From Punica granatum (taxonomy: Eukaryota; Streptophyta; Magnoliopsida; Myrtales; Lythraceae): 64,000 nt of DNA. Numbering within the stretch: position 1 is the stretch's first letter; each line of letters begins with the position of its first letter. The stretch covers positions 23,471,845-23,535,844 of the forward strand of contig NC_045133.1 of the NCBI RefSeq assembly GCF_007655135.1. Direction: 5' to 3'. The notes below the pieces were generated by a model, which was not told the DNA's origin, did not search any database, and saw only the letters and a list, made by a program, of their open reading frames with translations. Shown here piece by piece: positions 24,201 to 36,500 of this stretch. Both the position numbers and the translations under genes were made by a program.

Positions 24201-26374
24201 ACTTTATAATTTGTTAGAAACAAACACGTAAACTAATTTCTATTCTATTTTGAAGCATTTAATTGATTAAAAAAATTGTATGAAATTGACCTGCAGGAAA
24301 TTACTTGCACATCATTAATTCAATAACCTCTTTTGTGCATGACGTTTAGGATAGTACTAGGAAAATGTCTGCACGATGCCGCGCTTGGAAAAAATTTTCA
24401 TGAATTTGTTGATTTATTATTAGTAGTTCGTGCAATATAATATGTCTTAAGTGGTTTGCTAATTTTAAGTGTGCAAACTTTTTTGCAGTAGATTTGATAT
24501 TTATTAAAAGCATATTGTGGCTAAGACCATGTTAATACCCAAATAAGAATTAGTTTCAGTTAATATGTTAGTCTAACAGTAGTTTCACCATATATGTAAA
24601 GGACGACATTTCTAACATCACATATTAAAGAGGCTACTTAAATAGGTGAAAAAATAAAATAATTTATCCATTAGTGAGTTGACCTCTCTCTAATATAGAT
24701 TAATCGAATGTAGAAAACTTTCAAATATCAAGTGGTATACGATAAAAAAAATCACAAATAAAAAGAGACTATTTAAATTGGTGAAGAATTGAAATATCAT
24801 TTTATCAACGTTGGTTAGTTTAAGGTGAGTTGGCACTTGTTATCCTTAAATAAGGCGGCATGCACGAGTCATGTGGTTGGAGAAATTCACGATTATGAGA
24901 TGTTTATCCCTTTATAGATCGACCTCACTTGAACCTAACTAAGTTAGACCACTTCCGAATATCAGGTGATATCCACCATAAAAAAAATATTTATATACTT
25001 ATATTTAATAAAAATTTAAAATAAAATAAAATAAAAACCTATCCCGTTCATTTTATAATTGTCGCAAATAATGATAAAATATTTGTGGCAAATAAACAAT
25101 AGAAAAAAGGAAAAAACATGATAGTGACACATGGCATCTATGTACGATAGTTTAGTTTATTAAGATGATGATTGGACAAATATTCCTTTCCATACTCCCA
25201 AAAAACATATGTCTATCTCCCTGACAAACAATCTAGTAGTTTATGAGTGTCAGTTCTGAGATTCCACAGGTACTACGGAGAGCATGCAGCGGAGGAAGCA
25301 TGGAGGTTCCGGGAGATTGTGACGGAGACGGGTAGGATTGGAGGGGCCACGAACATCGGGGAGTTCCTGCCGTTCCTCAGGAGGATCGGGTTCGAGGGGG
25401 TGGAGAAGGACCTGCGGGCTTTGCAAGAGAAGAGGGACTGCTTCATGCAGTCTTTGCTTGACGAGCAAAAGAGGCAGCTGGTAAAAGAGAAGAATAAGAA
25501 TCTGATTCAGGTCTTGTTGTCCCTGCAAGAAACAGAACCTGAGTACTACAAAGACGTTACCATCAGAAGCATGATGTCCGTAAGTCCGATATATCAATTC
25601 CTAGCCAGCTCCTCTAGCTTTCGAATGATGGATTGATGTTCAGTCATTTACATTGAAAAAGAGTCGGAGAAAATTTGTCTAAAAGCTTTCCGTGTGACTA
25701 TTCCTGAGGAAAAGTCCAGTTGCGCTGACATATGGAGAATGAACTTCTTTCAGGTCCTATTAGCAGCGGGGACTGAAACTTCCGCTGCCACAATGGAGTG
25801 GACCATGTCGCTCCTATTGAACCACCCCGAGGTCTTAAAGAAGGCACAGGCGGAGATTGACCATGTTGTCGGGTGGGACCACTTGGTAAGTGAGTCCGAC
25901 CTCACCGTGCTCCCTTACCTCCACAACATCATCAAGGAGACTCTCCGTATGTTCCCGGTGGCCCCGCTCTCGGTGCCCCACGAGTCAACTGAGGGGTGCC
26001 ATGTGGGCGGGTATTGGGTACCTGGGGGCACGATGCTCTTGATCAACTTGTACTCGATCCAGCGGGACCCACGGTACTGGTCAGAACCCGAGAAGTTCAA
26101 GCCCGAGAGGTTCGAGGGGACAGAAGGGTTTAGAGACGGGCACAGGATGTTGCCATTCGGATTGGGTAGGAGAGGATGCCCGGGGGAGAACCTGGCCCTC
26201 AGGATGATGTCTGGGACCCTGGGGTCGCTGATCCAGTGCTTTGAATGGGGGCGGACCGACGAGGAGCCAGTGGACATGACCGAGGCAATGGGCCTCACCA
26301 TGCCAAAGGCGCATCCGTTGATGGCTAAATGTAGGCCCCGAGAAAGCATGCGGCCACTCCTTTCCCAAATATGA
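21297..26374 (+). CDS. CYP81: CYP81-like cytochrome P450 monooxygenase, copy 3
   Basis: Exons 21297-21853, 25270-25579 and 25754-26374 join in frame to 495 aa. It is closely similar to copy 2 throughout. The differences include two fewer residues early in exon 2 ([11 protein letters not shown] against GENAAEAEEAKRF). Anchor, proline hinge, WRNLRR, AGTETS, ETLR, PERF and the haem loop [10 protein letters not shown] (Cys431) are all present. The I-helix acid is Glu in place of Asp, which is allowed in P450s, and Ser becomes Leu before the haem glycine-arginine. Intron 1 has swollen to 3.4 kb with SINE-A, SINE-B and family C repeats, yet the splice sites are intact (AAGAG|gtatta and cacag|GTAC). 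The substrate is unknown. The divergence suggests subfunctionalisation after tandem duplication rather than identical copies. Confidence 0.92.
22756..22875 (-). mobile_element. SINE-A copy in intron 1 of P450 copy 3
   Basis: It starts with poly-T and cggttataaaggaggtccat, then the conserved aatacaataaaataaaattc, and ends near the B box (tatcgaacatggaac). This is the clearest match to the family 3' end. Confidence 0.6.
24440..24990 (+). mobile_element. Family C repeat and two SINE-B fragments in intron 1 of P450 copy 3
   Basis: About 24440-24645 is a third copy of the family C repeat seen at 10225 and 10575. About 24655-24760 and 24812-24990 are plus-strand SINE-B pieces. The second keeps ggttagtttaaggtgagttg near its start, a diverged B-box region, tgaacctaactaagttagac and an A-rich end. 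All are decayed, so they are older than the copy at 26739. Confidence 0.45.
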
Positions 26375-26738
26375 GTAGTTGTGTAAGATATGATCAGGTA
26401 ACGAAAATAATCGTTCCATTGTCGTAATGTGCTCTTGCCGTGGATGATGAATGTAGTTGCGATGAAATAGTAGTAAGGACCGTGGTGAACCAGCTCCGAT
26501 TTCTGGATATAAATACGGATCATTCCTCTACCGAAAAAAAAAAATTATGGATCATTCATGACGAGTATGACCACTGGAATGGGAAGAATGACGGTTGAAT
26601 AACAATGAGTCCGGTAATCAATCTGCGAGAGTGATGCCCGACATTCCAAGTTACCAACTTAATATAATGAATTTGATATTGGAAAATTTTATAAAAAAAT
26701 AAAATTCATGAGGTAAAGAGAAGAATGAAAATATATTA

Positions 26739-26919
26739 GAAAGAACCGGATTGATTCAAGCGGTTCGACTATTATTTCCCTTAAGTAAGGCATCAAGTTC
26801 AAGTCTTATGAATTGAGAAAATTCACTTTAAGAGAACTTTATCATTTAATAGGCTTATCCGGCTTTATAAGATTAGTTGGGATCCAATTAGGCTTCCGGA
26901 TATCATGATTCACACTGAA
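26739..26919 (+). mobile_element. SINE-B copy with 11-bp target duplication
   Basis: This is the best preserved family B copy, 181 bp, in plus orientation. It starts near attgattcaagcggttcgac (A-box-like) and has agttcaagtcttatgaattg (B box, GTTCAAGTC). Then come the conserved attcactttaagagaac, aggcttatccggctttataa and a tail ending ttccggatatcatgattcac before poly-A. aaaatatatta stands on both sides (26728-26738 and 26920-26930), a target duplication typical of retroposition. It encodes no protein and depends on LINE enzymes. Confidence 0.8.
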
Positions 26920-28076
26920 AAAATATATTAAAAATATGATCGCTTTTGGAAACTGTGGCGGTGAGAAAGAATGGGATCGAGGATTAGTTATTATTCAATG
27001 GTTATTGTATTTGTCATATAATGATCCATATAAATTGAAAGTTTATATAATAAGTGCATTTTTTCCGGTCAGCTATATAATAAGGGCATTTTAGAAAAGT
27101 AAAAGTGAGATCAAATAAGAGATTTTGGATTTACAAGTAAATTACTAGGTGAATTTTTCTAATTGTAGTACTTTAAATTTTTCGCTGCCTAAATACTATA
27201 ATGCTTACTTATATAATCAGTTTTTTTTCAAATCTTTTCATATTTAGTATTGTAGGATAAAAAGCCCGAACGTACTTCTATATAAGTTTTATCAAAATTA
27301 TCATAAAAATTATTTTTTAAAATTTTAGTAATTTGTTCGTGCATTGCACAGTTTTCTTTTTTCTTTTGTGAAATGGGGGCCGAAGCCCATATTGTATTAT
27401 TGCATGGATCTTTTTATTGCAAATTAGTCTCCTTGCTGACACTTGCGCCAGCATTTGTATTTATAAATTTTAATAAGAATTTTGTGAAATATTTCAAAAA
27501 TATTACGGAATGATGGTTTGTAGTATTTTTAATTGATATTTTATAAATTATACTTAAGAATTACTTTTTAAGATTTTTATTAGTAATGTTTTGTAAATTG
27601 AATTTACAAATTTTATAGTAATTAAAGATTTCCTCAAATATATAATAATAGTAATAGAATTTAAGTACTTATTATATATCGAATAGGGATTTATCAAAAA
27701 TATATATCAAGCAGTGTGTGCCAAATGGTCTCTTTATATATTAATATATATAGATTTGGATCAGACAATAAGAACTTAATGGATCAAATTTAAGTTATTA
27801 AAAAGAAAAATAGATCAAATGTATACTATTGACATTATGGAGGCAAAAACTTGTGCTGACTAAATGGCATTCTCTCATTACTTGACACTTAACTCACATA
27901 TAAGAATGTTAATAAGTAAAAGAAAAATACTTAATCCAGCTTAAAAAGTATGCCGAGTAATATAACAAACAATAATATAAGAAAATTCGACCAAAAATAA
28001 ATGATATATAAAATATTATCTCATTAATTTTTTAATTATCAAAGTTGAATTTTATTTTTTATAATTATCAGGTTAA

Positions 28077-28480
28077 ATTTTGTGCCAAATCAATAATAAT
28101 TAATAGTATCTGCAATAATTTATGCTTTGGAAAATGTTTGAATGTAAATATTAATGTAGTGAATACAAAGGCCGATCAACCACGAGTTGAGGACTTACCC
28201 AAAAAACTTATGTGGAAGTTTGTCATAGCACTAATGGAAGACTCTCATTGCAGTAGTCCAAATTAATTAATATATAGATTTTTGCCAAATCAATAATAAT
28301 TAATGATATTTGCAATCATTTATGCTTTGGGAAAATGTTCGAATGCAAATATTAAGGTAGCGAATACAAAGAACCGATCAACCATGAGCTATGGACTTAT
28401 CCAAAATGCTTATGTGGAAGCTTGTCATCGAATGGAAGACTCTCATTGGAGTAGTCTAAATTAATTAATATATAGATATA
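28077..28480. repeat. Tandem duplication, unit about 200 bp
   Basis: 28077-28278 and 28279-28480 align over their full length, from ttgccaaatcaataataatt to ttaattaatatatagat, at roughly 85 percent identity by eye with small indels. Each copy ends in atatatagat, a sequence like a reversed Helitron 5' terminus, so the unit may be a duplicated Helitron end. Confidence 0.7.
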
Positions 28481-29174
28481 GATAGTTAAAGTAATGCTGT
28501 ATAATCTACCCAAAAAAAAAAGAGAATGTGTATCTGTCGATTAGGATATTTTATTTTTTGGGCAGCTCATAATGATGAAATGAATTTCAGGCCCATCATA
28601 GGAAAATGCCTCATTTGGGCCCCAAAATCATGTGGCCACTGGTTGAGAAGCCCAACAAGAATCGACCTAATCTCTACACCCAATAGTGCTCTATGGGACT
28701 TAATATTCATAGAGGATCCTGCTATTATTCTAGGAAAATCCTATGATATAAAGTGGCAGAAATAATCCATTTTTATCTATCCTCTTCTACGCTCATGAGT
28801 CTCCTTTATAACCATTATAAAAAATGTATTTGGAAAAAGTTATCGGAAGTGTTACTTCCTTGACGCAGTCCCGCACTTCTTTTTATTACTATCTTGCTTT
28901 CAACACAGAATCCTCATTCTAGGAGTACATCCAATATAAAACTGGTGTAATTTGATTTCTTGAACTCAAAAGTTTCCTAAACACACGAATAGCTATATAT
29001 CAAAGTTCGACATACAAAGTAATGAACTAAAATACAGAAGACTAGAAATATAGAAATGGACATCGGAAAGGCCTAGGAAGAGCTTGCGTCGTTGAGATTG
29101 TGTTCATATGCTTAGTGAGTGTGTCAACATCGGACATCTGCATGCATGGTAGCTACATTTCCGTGTTGTAACCA

Positions 29175-30125
29175 GATATGCGATTCACCCAATGAGCCAC
29201 AACTAATCCAATTCGAGCCGGGTCGGTTTATTAAGAGGTAAAACTCTTCCGGCGTAAATTTTTTTCATTCACAATACTCGAATTTAATACATTATTTAAG
29301 AGAAATAAGCGTTATACCGTTTGAATCAATTCACGTTAGACCTTAGTTGCATGATAGCCACATTTTTTTCCCCTTAGTTGCATGATAGCTACATTACTAT
29401 TCGACATTTGAAAGAATCAATGCGTTATCTATTTGTTGCCTTTGATTTCTTCTTCGATCTACTCTGCTTTTGTAGATAGAAAGAGAACAAACAAAAAGAA
29501 CAATAATATTTAAGGGGGCTCGTGGATTCCACACGCCTATCTTGGGTGACATTCCCACATGTTTGCACTAACTTCCAGTGAACAACACCCACTTGTCTCT
29601 CTCGTTTTCGATCATTCTTTTCCCTTCGGACCCTTTTTGGTGTCCTTTTCGCTTTCCCTAGTGCGTCTAATCCCCAATAAAATCTAATGATCGTGCGTGC
29701 ATGCATTTGAGTCCACCAACGCTACAAGGAATCTTCCACGGAAAAATTCTACGGTCCAATCACTAAAAATAATAATATGGTGAGTTCATATATTAATTAC
29801 ATTTATTAACATGGATTGGTTCAATAATTATATTTTACTAAAAATTTAAGTAAATTTTTTTCTCAAAATTCGTATAATTTACTGATAAAATAAGTAAAGA
29901 CTCTTTTAAAATCTGTGTAATTTACATTAATTACATAATTTGTCTCAATCGCTTTCTTAAAATACATGTTATTAATTCAAAGATTACTTTTTATATATAT
30001 ATGCACCATGATATCTGAAAACTAACGTGACCCGACTAATCCAATTTGAATTGAATTGGCCCACTTTGAGTAATTAACTCTGTATATACGATGTAATCAT
30101 TTTAAAGCGATTGCATTTATATTTT
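29175..30125 (-). mobile_element. Two SINE-B copies (29175-29345 and 29995-30125)
   Basis: Both are minus-strand. The first has actaatccaattcgagccgg, aagaggtaaaactcttccgg and caatactcgaatttaataca. The second keeps gacccgactaatccaatttg and a decayed remainder. The DNA between them (29346-29994) shows no gene. Confidence 0.55.
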
Positions 30126-30645
30126 AACCTCCCTTAAAAGAAAAGCAAAAAAGATAAAAGAGATAGAGTTGGACGAAATCAAATGTGTGTGTGTACATAG
30201 ATATATGCAGAACGTACAAAATTTGACCACATAGATAGGACGTTAGATATTTGACTCATTTATCTCTACAAGTTAATAATATGGAGAATTGTTATTTGCC
30301 CAATGTGAATTGATCAACGTCCAACTCACATTGGGCAACCAAAGTGATTCATTGTGTGCATTGGTTTAGTTGTGAGGAGTGAAGGCAATGACATCGGAGG
30401 GCAAATCCTAGTCTTATGCGAACTAGACTAACCTAAGAAAATATTGTTAAATAGGAGCATTATGTTGACATATTTTGAAAGGAAAGTCGGGATGAAGAAT
30501 TTTGGTATTACTTCTCACTCGACGTACTCGGTCCATGTGATTAAGTAAACAATATTTCTTCACGAAATGCGACGAGGCTCAAAAAAATATGATTATACGG
30601 TAATTAACATGAAATTCTTATTTGCAAATTCTGGGAATTGAAAAC

Positions 30646-30678
30646 AAAATAAATAAATAAATAAATAAATAAATAAAA
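30646..30678. repeat. (AAAT)n microsatellite upstream of NRAMP
   Basis: About eight aaat units, 225 bases upstream of the NRAMP start codon. A candidate length-polymorphic marker. Confidence 0.85.
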
Positions 30679-30902
30679 AGAAAAGAAAATTTAAAAAGAA
30701 AAAAAATGGAATAATCGAAAAGATGCTACGGCGTCAGCAAGTCCGGACGGACCATTATAGCGTTCTTCTCTTTGTCATCGATGATGATCGATCGCAGACC
30801 GACCGACTTGTCTGAGACAGGACTCCGACGTTTGAAGGGAGCACCCTACATTAGTCGCTGCCCACTGCCTCCGGAACGTCAATATTCCGGAGGGAAAGCG
30901 CC

Positions 30903-33571
30903 ATGGCGTCCCCAACCCCACCAGGAGAACCTGAACACGATGTGCCCGACCGAAGCGACGAGGCGGACGCAGAGTCAAGCCACCTCTTGCCACCCGAAGC
31001 CAACCATCCGCCACCGCCGGACGATGATCGGGACGATCTCGCCTTCGAGCCCCACGAGAAGATCATGATCGTCGACATCGAGTCCGCCGACGAGACGGCG
31101 GTGCCGCCCTTCTCGTGGAGGAAGCTGTGGCTGTTCACGGGCCCGGGGCTCCTCATGAGCGTGGCGTTTCTCGACCCCGGGAACCTCGAGGGGGACCTCC
31201 AGGCGGGGGCGATCGCCGGGTACTCGCTGCTGTGGCTTCTGATGTGGGCCACCGCGATGGGGCTGCTGATTCAGATGCTGTCCGCCAGGGTCGGGGTGGC
31301 CACGGGCCGCCACCTCGCGGAGCTGTGCAGGGAGGAGTACCCGGGCTGGGCCGGGTTGGCCCTCTGGTTCATGGCGGAAGTGGCCCTGATCGGGGCGGAC
31401 ATACAGGAGGTGATAGGGAGCGCTATTGCCATCCAAATTCTGAGCAACGGTCACTTGCCCCTCTGGGCTGGGGTCCTAATCACCGCTTCTGATTGGTAAG
31501 TCAAAATCTTGGAATCCAGTCTTAGCTTAGGATTTCGATTTCTCTCTGTTGATGTTGTCTGTTCTGTACTGTTCATACTTGCACACTGCTCTCTGGGAGC
31601 TCAAGTTCAATGTTTTTTTTTTCGAAGTTTTGGAAGAAAGAAATTGCAATTTCCGAGCTCTCTCTTTTTCCATGATTCACCTCCGCATGAATTGATTTAC
31701 GATTATGATTGAGGAGTTATTCCATGTGACCCTCGAAAATTTGGAAATCGAATGACAATAGTGTTTTATCGGCGGTAATGTTTCTCGGTCCTCAGTGAGC
31801 TAAGCTGTTGTTTCCATGAGAAGATTGCTTGCTGCGGATTTTCTTCTATAGAAATGATGGGGGCGTTCTGTTCTTGACAAGAAGTTTATTTTTCTTTGAA
31901 TATGTTGTGTATGAACAGCTTCTTGTTTCTGTTTCTGGAGAACTATGGGGTGAGGAAGTTAGAAGCAGTTTTTGCATTTCTGATCGGGACCATGGCTCTT
32001 TCGTTTGCGTGGATGTTCGCTGACACGAAGCCCAGTGGGAAAGAACTTCTAATGGGTGAGACTGTCACAGATAATTCTTTCTACTTGTTTTCGTATTCTT
32101 AATCTGCCTTTTACTTGGGGATTTCATTGGGTAATCTCATTTTCCTCTGCCATATCCGTCTATTAGGTCTACTGGTTCCGAGACTTGGATCCAAAACAAT
32201 TCGTCAGGCAGTGGGAGTCGTCGGTTGTGTGATAATGCCTCACAACGTTTTTCTCCATTCTGCCTTGGTCCAGTCTCGGAAGATCAACCCTGAGAAGAAG
32301 GGTCGGGTCCAAGAAGCAATAAATTACTACTCCATCGAGTCATCTTTCGCCCTTCTGGTCTCATTCATGATAAACCTGTTTGTAACTACCGTCTTTGCCA
32401 AGGGGTTCTATGGTACAAAACAGGCAAATACAATCGGGCTTGTAAATGCAGGGCAGTACCTTGAGGAGAAATATGGAGGCGGACTTCTTCTGATTCTTTA
32501 TATATGGGGGATCGGATTATTGGCAGCAGGGCAGAGTAGTACGATCACAGGGACATATGCAGGGCAGTTTATTATGGGTGGATTCCTCAACCTTCGATTG
32601 AAGAAATGGCTCAGGGCTCTGATCACAAGAAGCTTTGCCATCTTGCCGACTATAGTCGTTGCCCTCGTGTTTAACAGATCCGAAGCTTCACTGGATGTTT
32701 TGAACGAGTGGCTCAATGTTCTTCAGTCTATGCAGATACCATTTGCCCTTATACCACTTCTTACCTTGGTGTCAAAGGAGCAGGTTATGGGTGTTTTCAA
32801 AATCGGTCCTGCACTTGAGGTAGAAACTCTTGAATTGCTTCAACATCTCGTAAATCTTCTTGTCATTAATTTCTTGTTGTGATTTCTTTTGGTTGTCACC
32901 ATCGACCGTGCTAAATCGCAGTAGTCATGTCTCAGTTCAATAGCTTATCATCTGGAAAATGTTTTATCAAGCAAAATTTCTGAGAGTTTGTTTTGTGCCG
33001 TCAATCCTAAGTTGCTTCTTGCAGCTTGCAAGGAATGCAGCAATCTCTCCTTAAAACGACTTTACAAGGACGTAAAATCAGTAGAATTTTCTCTAACATA
33101 CAATCATCTAAAATTGCTTCATAGCTTTTTGTACTGTGGGAGAAGTAAAAATCCAGCTTTACGAGTATGCTGCTTATTTTGTACCCTGCATTTTTCTGAA
33201 GTCTAGACAACGATTCGTGACTGACAATTGGTTTTCTGGTAGCTTTTCATTTACTGTGGGTTCTTTACGTGTATGTTGCAATTAAGGTTTATGCCATTTC
33301 CATTAACATTCTCGACACCAATCCCATGAAAAATGAGCTCATGTACGACATCCATATTGTGCAGAAAGCAGCGTGGGCAGTGGCTGCCCTGGTGATCGTG
33401 ATCAATGGGTATCTTCTGCTTGATTTCTTCATCTCTGAGGTTGAGGGGATGCTGCTCGGGTTCCTTGTCTTCACAGGCACAGCAGCATATGCAGCATTCA
33501 TGCTTTACCTCATTTCACATAGCGGCACCCTGAGTTGGCTCAACCTGATGTTACCCAAGTTCGGGAATTGA
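30903..33571 (+). CDS. NRAMP: NRAMP divalent metal transporter (NRAMP2-5 clade)
   Basis: Four exons, 30903-31495, 31919-32055, 32167-32819 and 33365-33571, give 529 aa in frame, the normal length for the plant NRAMP2/3/4 group. NRAMPs are proton-coupled importers of Mn2+, Fe2+ and other divalent metals. The metal-site motifs are present: DPGN in TM1 ([15 protein letters not shown]) and MPHN in TM6 ([15 protein letters not shown]). The family signature [19 protein letters not shown] also stands in exon 3. The acidic, proline-rich cytosolic N-terminus with SSHLLPPE may hold a dileucine sorting signal, as in endomembrane NRAMPs. In Arabidopsis this clade works at the tonoplast or trans-Golgi, so a role in releasing Mn/Fe from internal stores is likely, but this is inference. 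The start is the first ATG of a GC-rich exon 1 that fits the family N-terminus. Confidence 0.93.
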
Positions 33572-36500
33572 GTCCGAATCACTCGCAGTACATTTAAGAT
33601 GAACTCTTACCTTTGCCCGGGATCTGATGTCTCCTCGTACAGGAAACGAGTAGAATCACTATACATCCAGCGTGAAGATCTTCATGAGGGCTGGCATTGC
33701 TGGATTAGTTCCGATGAAGAAATTGGAGGAACCAAGAGGCCCCTATGATCACCTCGTGTGCTGAGGACCCATGTCGTAGTCCTCCTTCAAACAGGACCTC
33801 CCTGCCCTCATCGGACGTAGCATTGGCTAGATGGGCCAGCAAGGTGACTGGTCGATCCATGTTGTCAAGGATGGTGTTTCATTCTATCTCATACGTCAGA
33901 ATGCGTCAGACACTTTTTTATTTTTCTTTATGTACTTTCTTACTCATAAATAAGATCGATCTGTAGGACGGATTCAATCGTTGAATTCGGCAGAAATACG
34001 CCTCTTGAAGTGCGACGATGAACGATTAGTAAGATGGCTGGCTATATTCTTGTTCAAACTTTTTTCCTGATGACATTATTATTCAAATTAATTAACTTAG
34101 AAAGATGGTTCATTTTTTGCAACATTAAATGGGCGGTCAACATTGTTAAATTTCTCCCGCTCTTGGATGATCTAATAATTACATTTTTCTTTTTCCGAAT
34201 TTATTACTAATATGTATCGAGCAATTACTATTTATATAAAATTTGCCTTTCTAAACGTTCTCACCTGTACATATCTATATATAACTAAAATCAACTTGTA
34301 TATAACTAAAATTAACTTGAGTGCGTAATAAATGTAATTGGGTGCACAATAAATGCTTAAATTTTTTTTACAAAATATGGAAAGAGAAAACTGAAAAACA
34401 AAGATAAGAATTTTAAATTTTTAATAAATGCAATTAATGTATCTAAATCTCCTACTCACTATATAATAATTAAAAGAAAACTAACATAATATGAAAAAAA
34501 ATTAAAAAACAAAGAATAATAATTAAAATATTTAATAAATGCAATTAAATGTACATAAATCTCTTACTAAAATACAATTAAGAGAAAACTTTTTTGTAAT
34601 TTCTTAAATATATATAAGTGATAAATGTATATAAATAGTTAACTTAATGTGACATTCATAAAATTGAGAATAACGTATGGAAATTGATATAAAAATTTTG
34701 ATATTCTTACATAAATTAATGAAACATATGTATAATTTATCATAAAAACTAAACATATATATGGATGAGCATATTGAAAAGTAAAACTTAACGTGTTAAA
34801 AATAAGAATCATGAATCATAGAAATGATTACATTTTAATAAATTCTAAAACAATAAGAAATATATAAAAATATATATACAAAATATAGTTAATATACATA
34901 TATAAATATATATATATATAATGTCTCAATATATTGAATAGTAATAATCCTTACCCACAAAGAGAGATTATATAAATTTAAAAAAATAATATTATATATA
35001 ATAATAACGAAGGAAGATTTCATAAATTTAAAAAATAATATAAAAGAATAAAATATATAATTATATATAACACAAACTAAAATTGTGAAAGAAATTAAGT
35101 AAATTTATAGGACATAATAATAACGTTTTTTTGTTGAATGATAATTGAATTATTCAAAAGCATTCATACAATTTTATTGAAAATTATTTTTGAAAATTGA
35201 TTGTTGAGAAATTTTATTTTTAATAATAATAATAATAATACTAATAAGTAAATTAATATATTAAACTGTGATAATTATTAATGGGATTGAACACTAGTAT
35301 ACATGGAAATTGACAATGTGGTATTGGCACGAAAGATAAAACATGGGAATTAAATATTTTCACTTTTTTTATATGCGACAATGGGAAATTATTTTGGAAC
35401 AGTTCCATTGAGTATTTATATATACAAGGAAATTGACAATGTGGTAATCACTAAAATTTTCTCAAACTTTTTAGTGTTTTTGATTTGATTTTCCGGTAAC
35501 TATTATTTGATAAATTATTTAATTTACAAGTATATATTTTCTTAAGCAGCGATTACATCTACGTAATTTCTTAAAATATATTTTTGATTTTTTTATATAT
35601 TTAAATAAATATTTTGAGATGAGATGTGATTATGTATATAAAAAAAATTTAAGATTTTTTATCTTCTTTCAAATAAATACTCTTTTGCCTAGAAGTGATC
35701 GCATATATATAATATATTTTGTCGATCCATCAACGGAGATTGTAATCAGATTGGAAAAGGAAGATCACACCGACGAACTATAATTGATTTGGTTATTTGA
35801 CATTATTGTTTCTTGTAGACGCCACTCTCCTCTTTCTTTTTCCACTTTTTGTTTCTTTTTTTTGTTTTTTACTTTATACTTTCTTTGACAAAATATATTT
35901 AATTACCTTTTATTAAAAAACAATAAGATCAAAAATCTCTAGAATGTATATCGGACTTTATCTAGAAGTAATTTTTTGGTATATAATTTATGTCATTTAA
36001 ATAATATGTAAATATTTTGTGCATAGCACGGGCATGTCTCTATTATATATACAAAAAATAAAATAATTTATAATATGTATAAGTGTCTATTAAGGGAAAA
36101 GTGAAAAAGTTAAGGGTAGGGATAAAAACTAAAACAAATAAAAAGATTATGTATAAATTGAATTTCATATCTTCTATTTATCTAGGGTATTTAGAACATT
36201 GAACTTAAAAGGAAATATATCATTTTTTGAGGAATTTTTATAAAATAAAATAAAATAAAAGATCAATTAAATATTAGGAATTGAAAAGTTAATTAATGTG
36301 GAGCTTAGAGTTTGGTAATCTCGATTGGACAGTATGTATATGTGGTGCGCTTCGGCTTTTATGTATTATAATTCATTTATCGAATTCTGGAGTTTCCGTG
36401 AGATTTTAATGAACTGTTTGATCACACTTCTACTCGCAAATATAATTGAAAAGAATAAAAAATAATGATTTTCTTATCCAAATAATAATAATAATAATAA

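Larger units (their letters stand above)
26931..30902. other. Intergenic DNA between the P450 array and NRAMP, no gene recognised
   Basis: Apart from the repeats listed separately I see no gene. gttcgtgcattgcacag near 27338 has the palindrome of Helitron 3' ends, and atatatagat occurs at 27758, 28270 and 28473, like reversed Helitron 5' ends, so small Helitron fragments are likely. Open frames at 28526-28765 and 29425-29706 have no recognisable family. Confidence 0.45.

Noticed and set aside
27338..27360. Helitron-like hairpin gtgcattgcac
   Set aside because: There is no adjacent CTRR followed by T in the right position, and the partner end is ambiguous among several atatatagat sites, so no element was called.
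30975..31454. Minus-strand frame of 159 codons opposite NRAMP exon 1
   Set aside because: It is Arg/Pro/Gly-rich translation opposite a GC-rich exon, a typical shadow. The plus-strand NRAMP reading is unambiguous.
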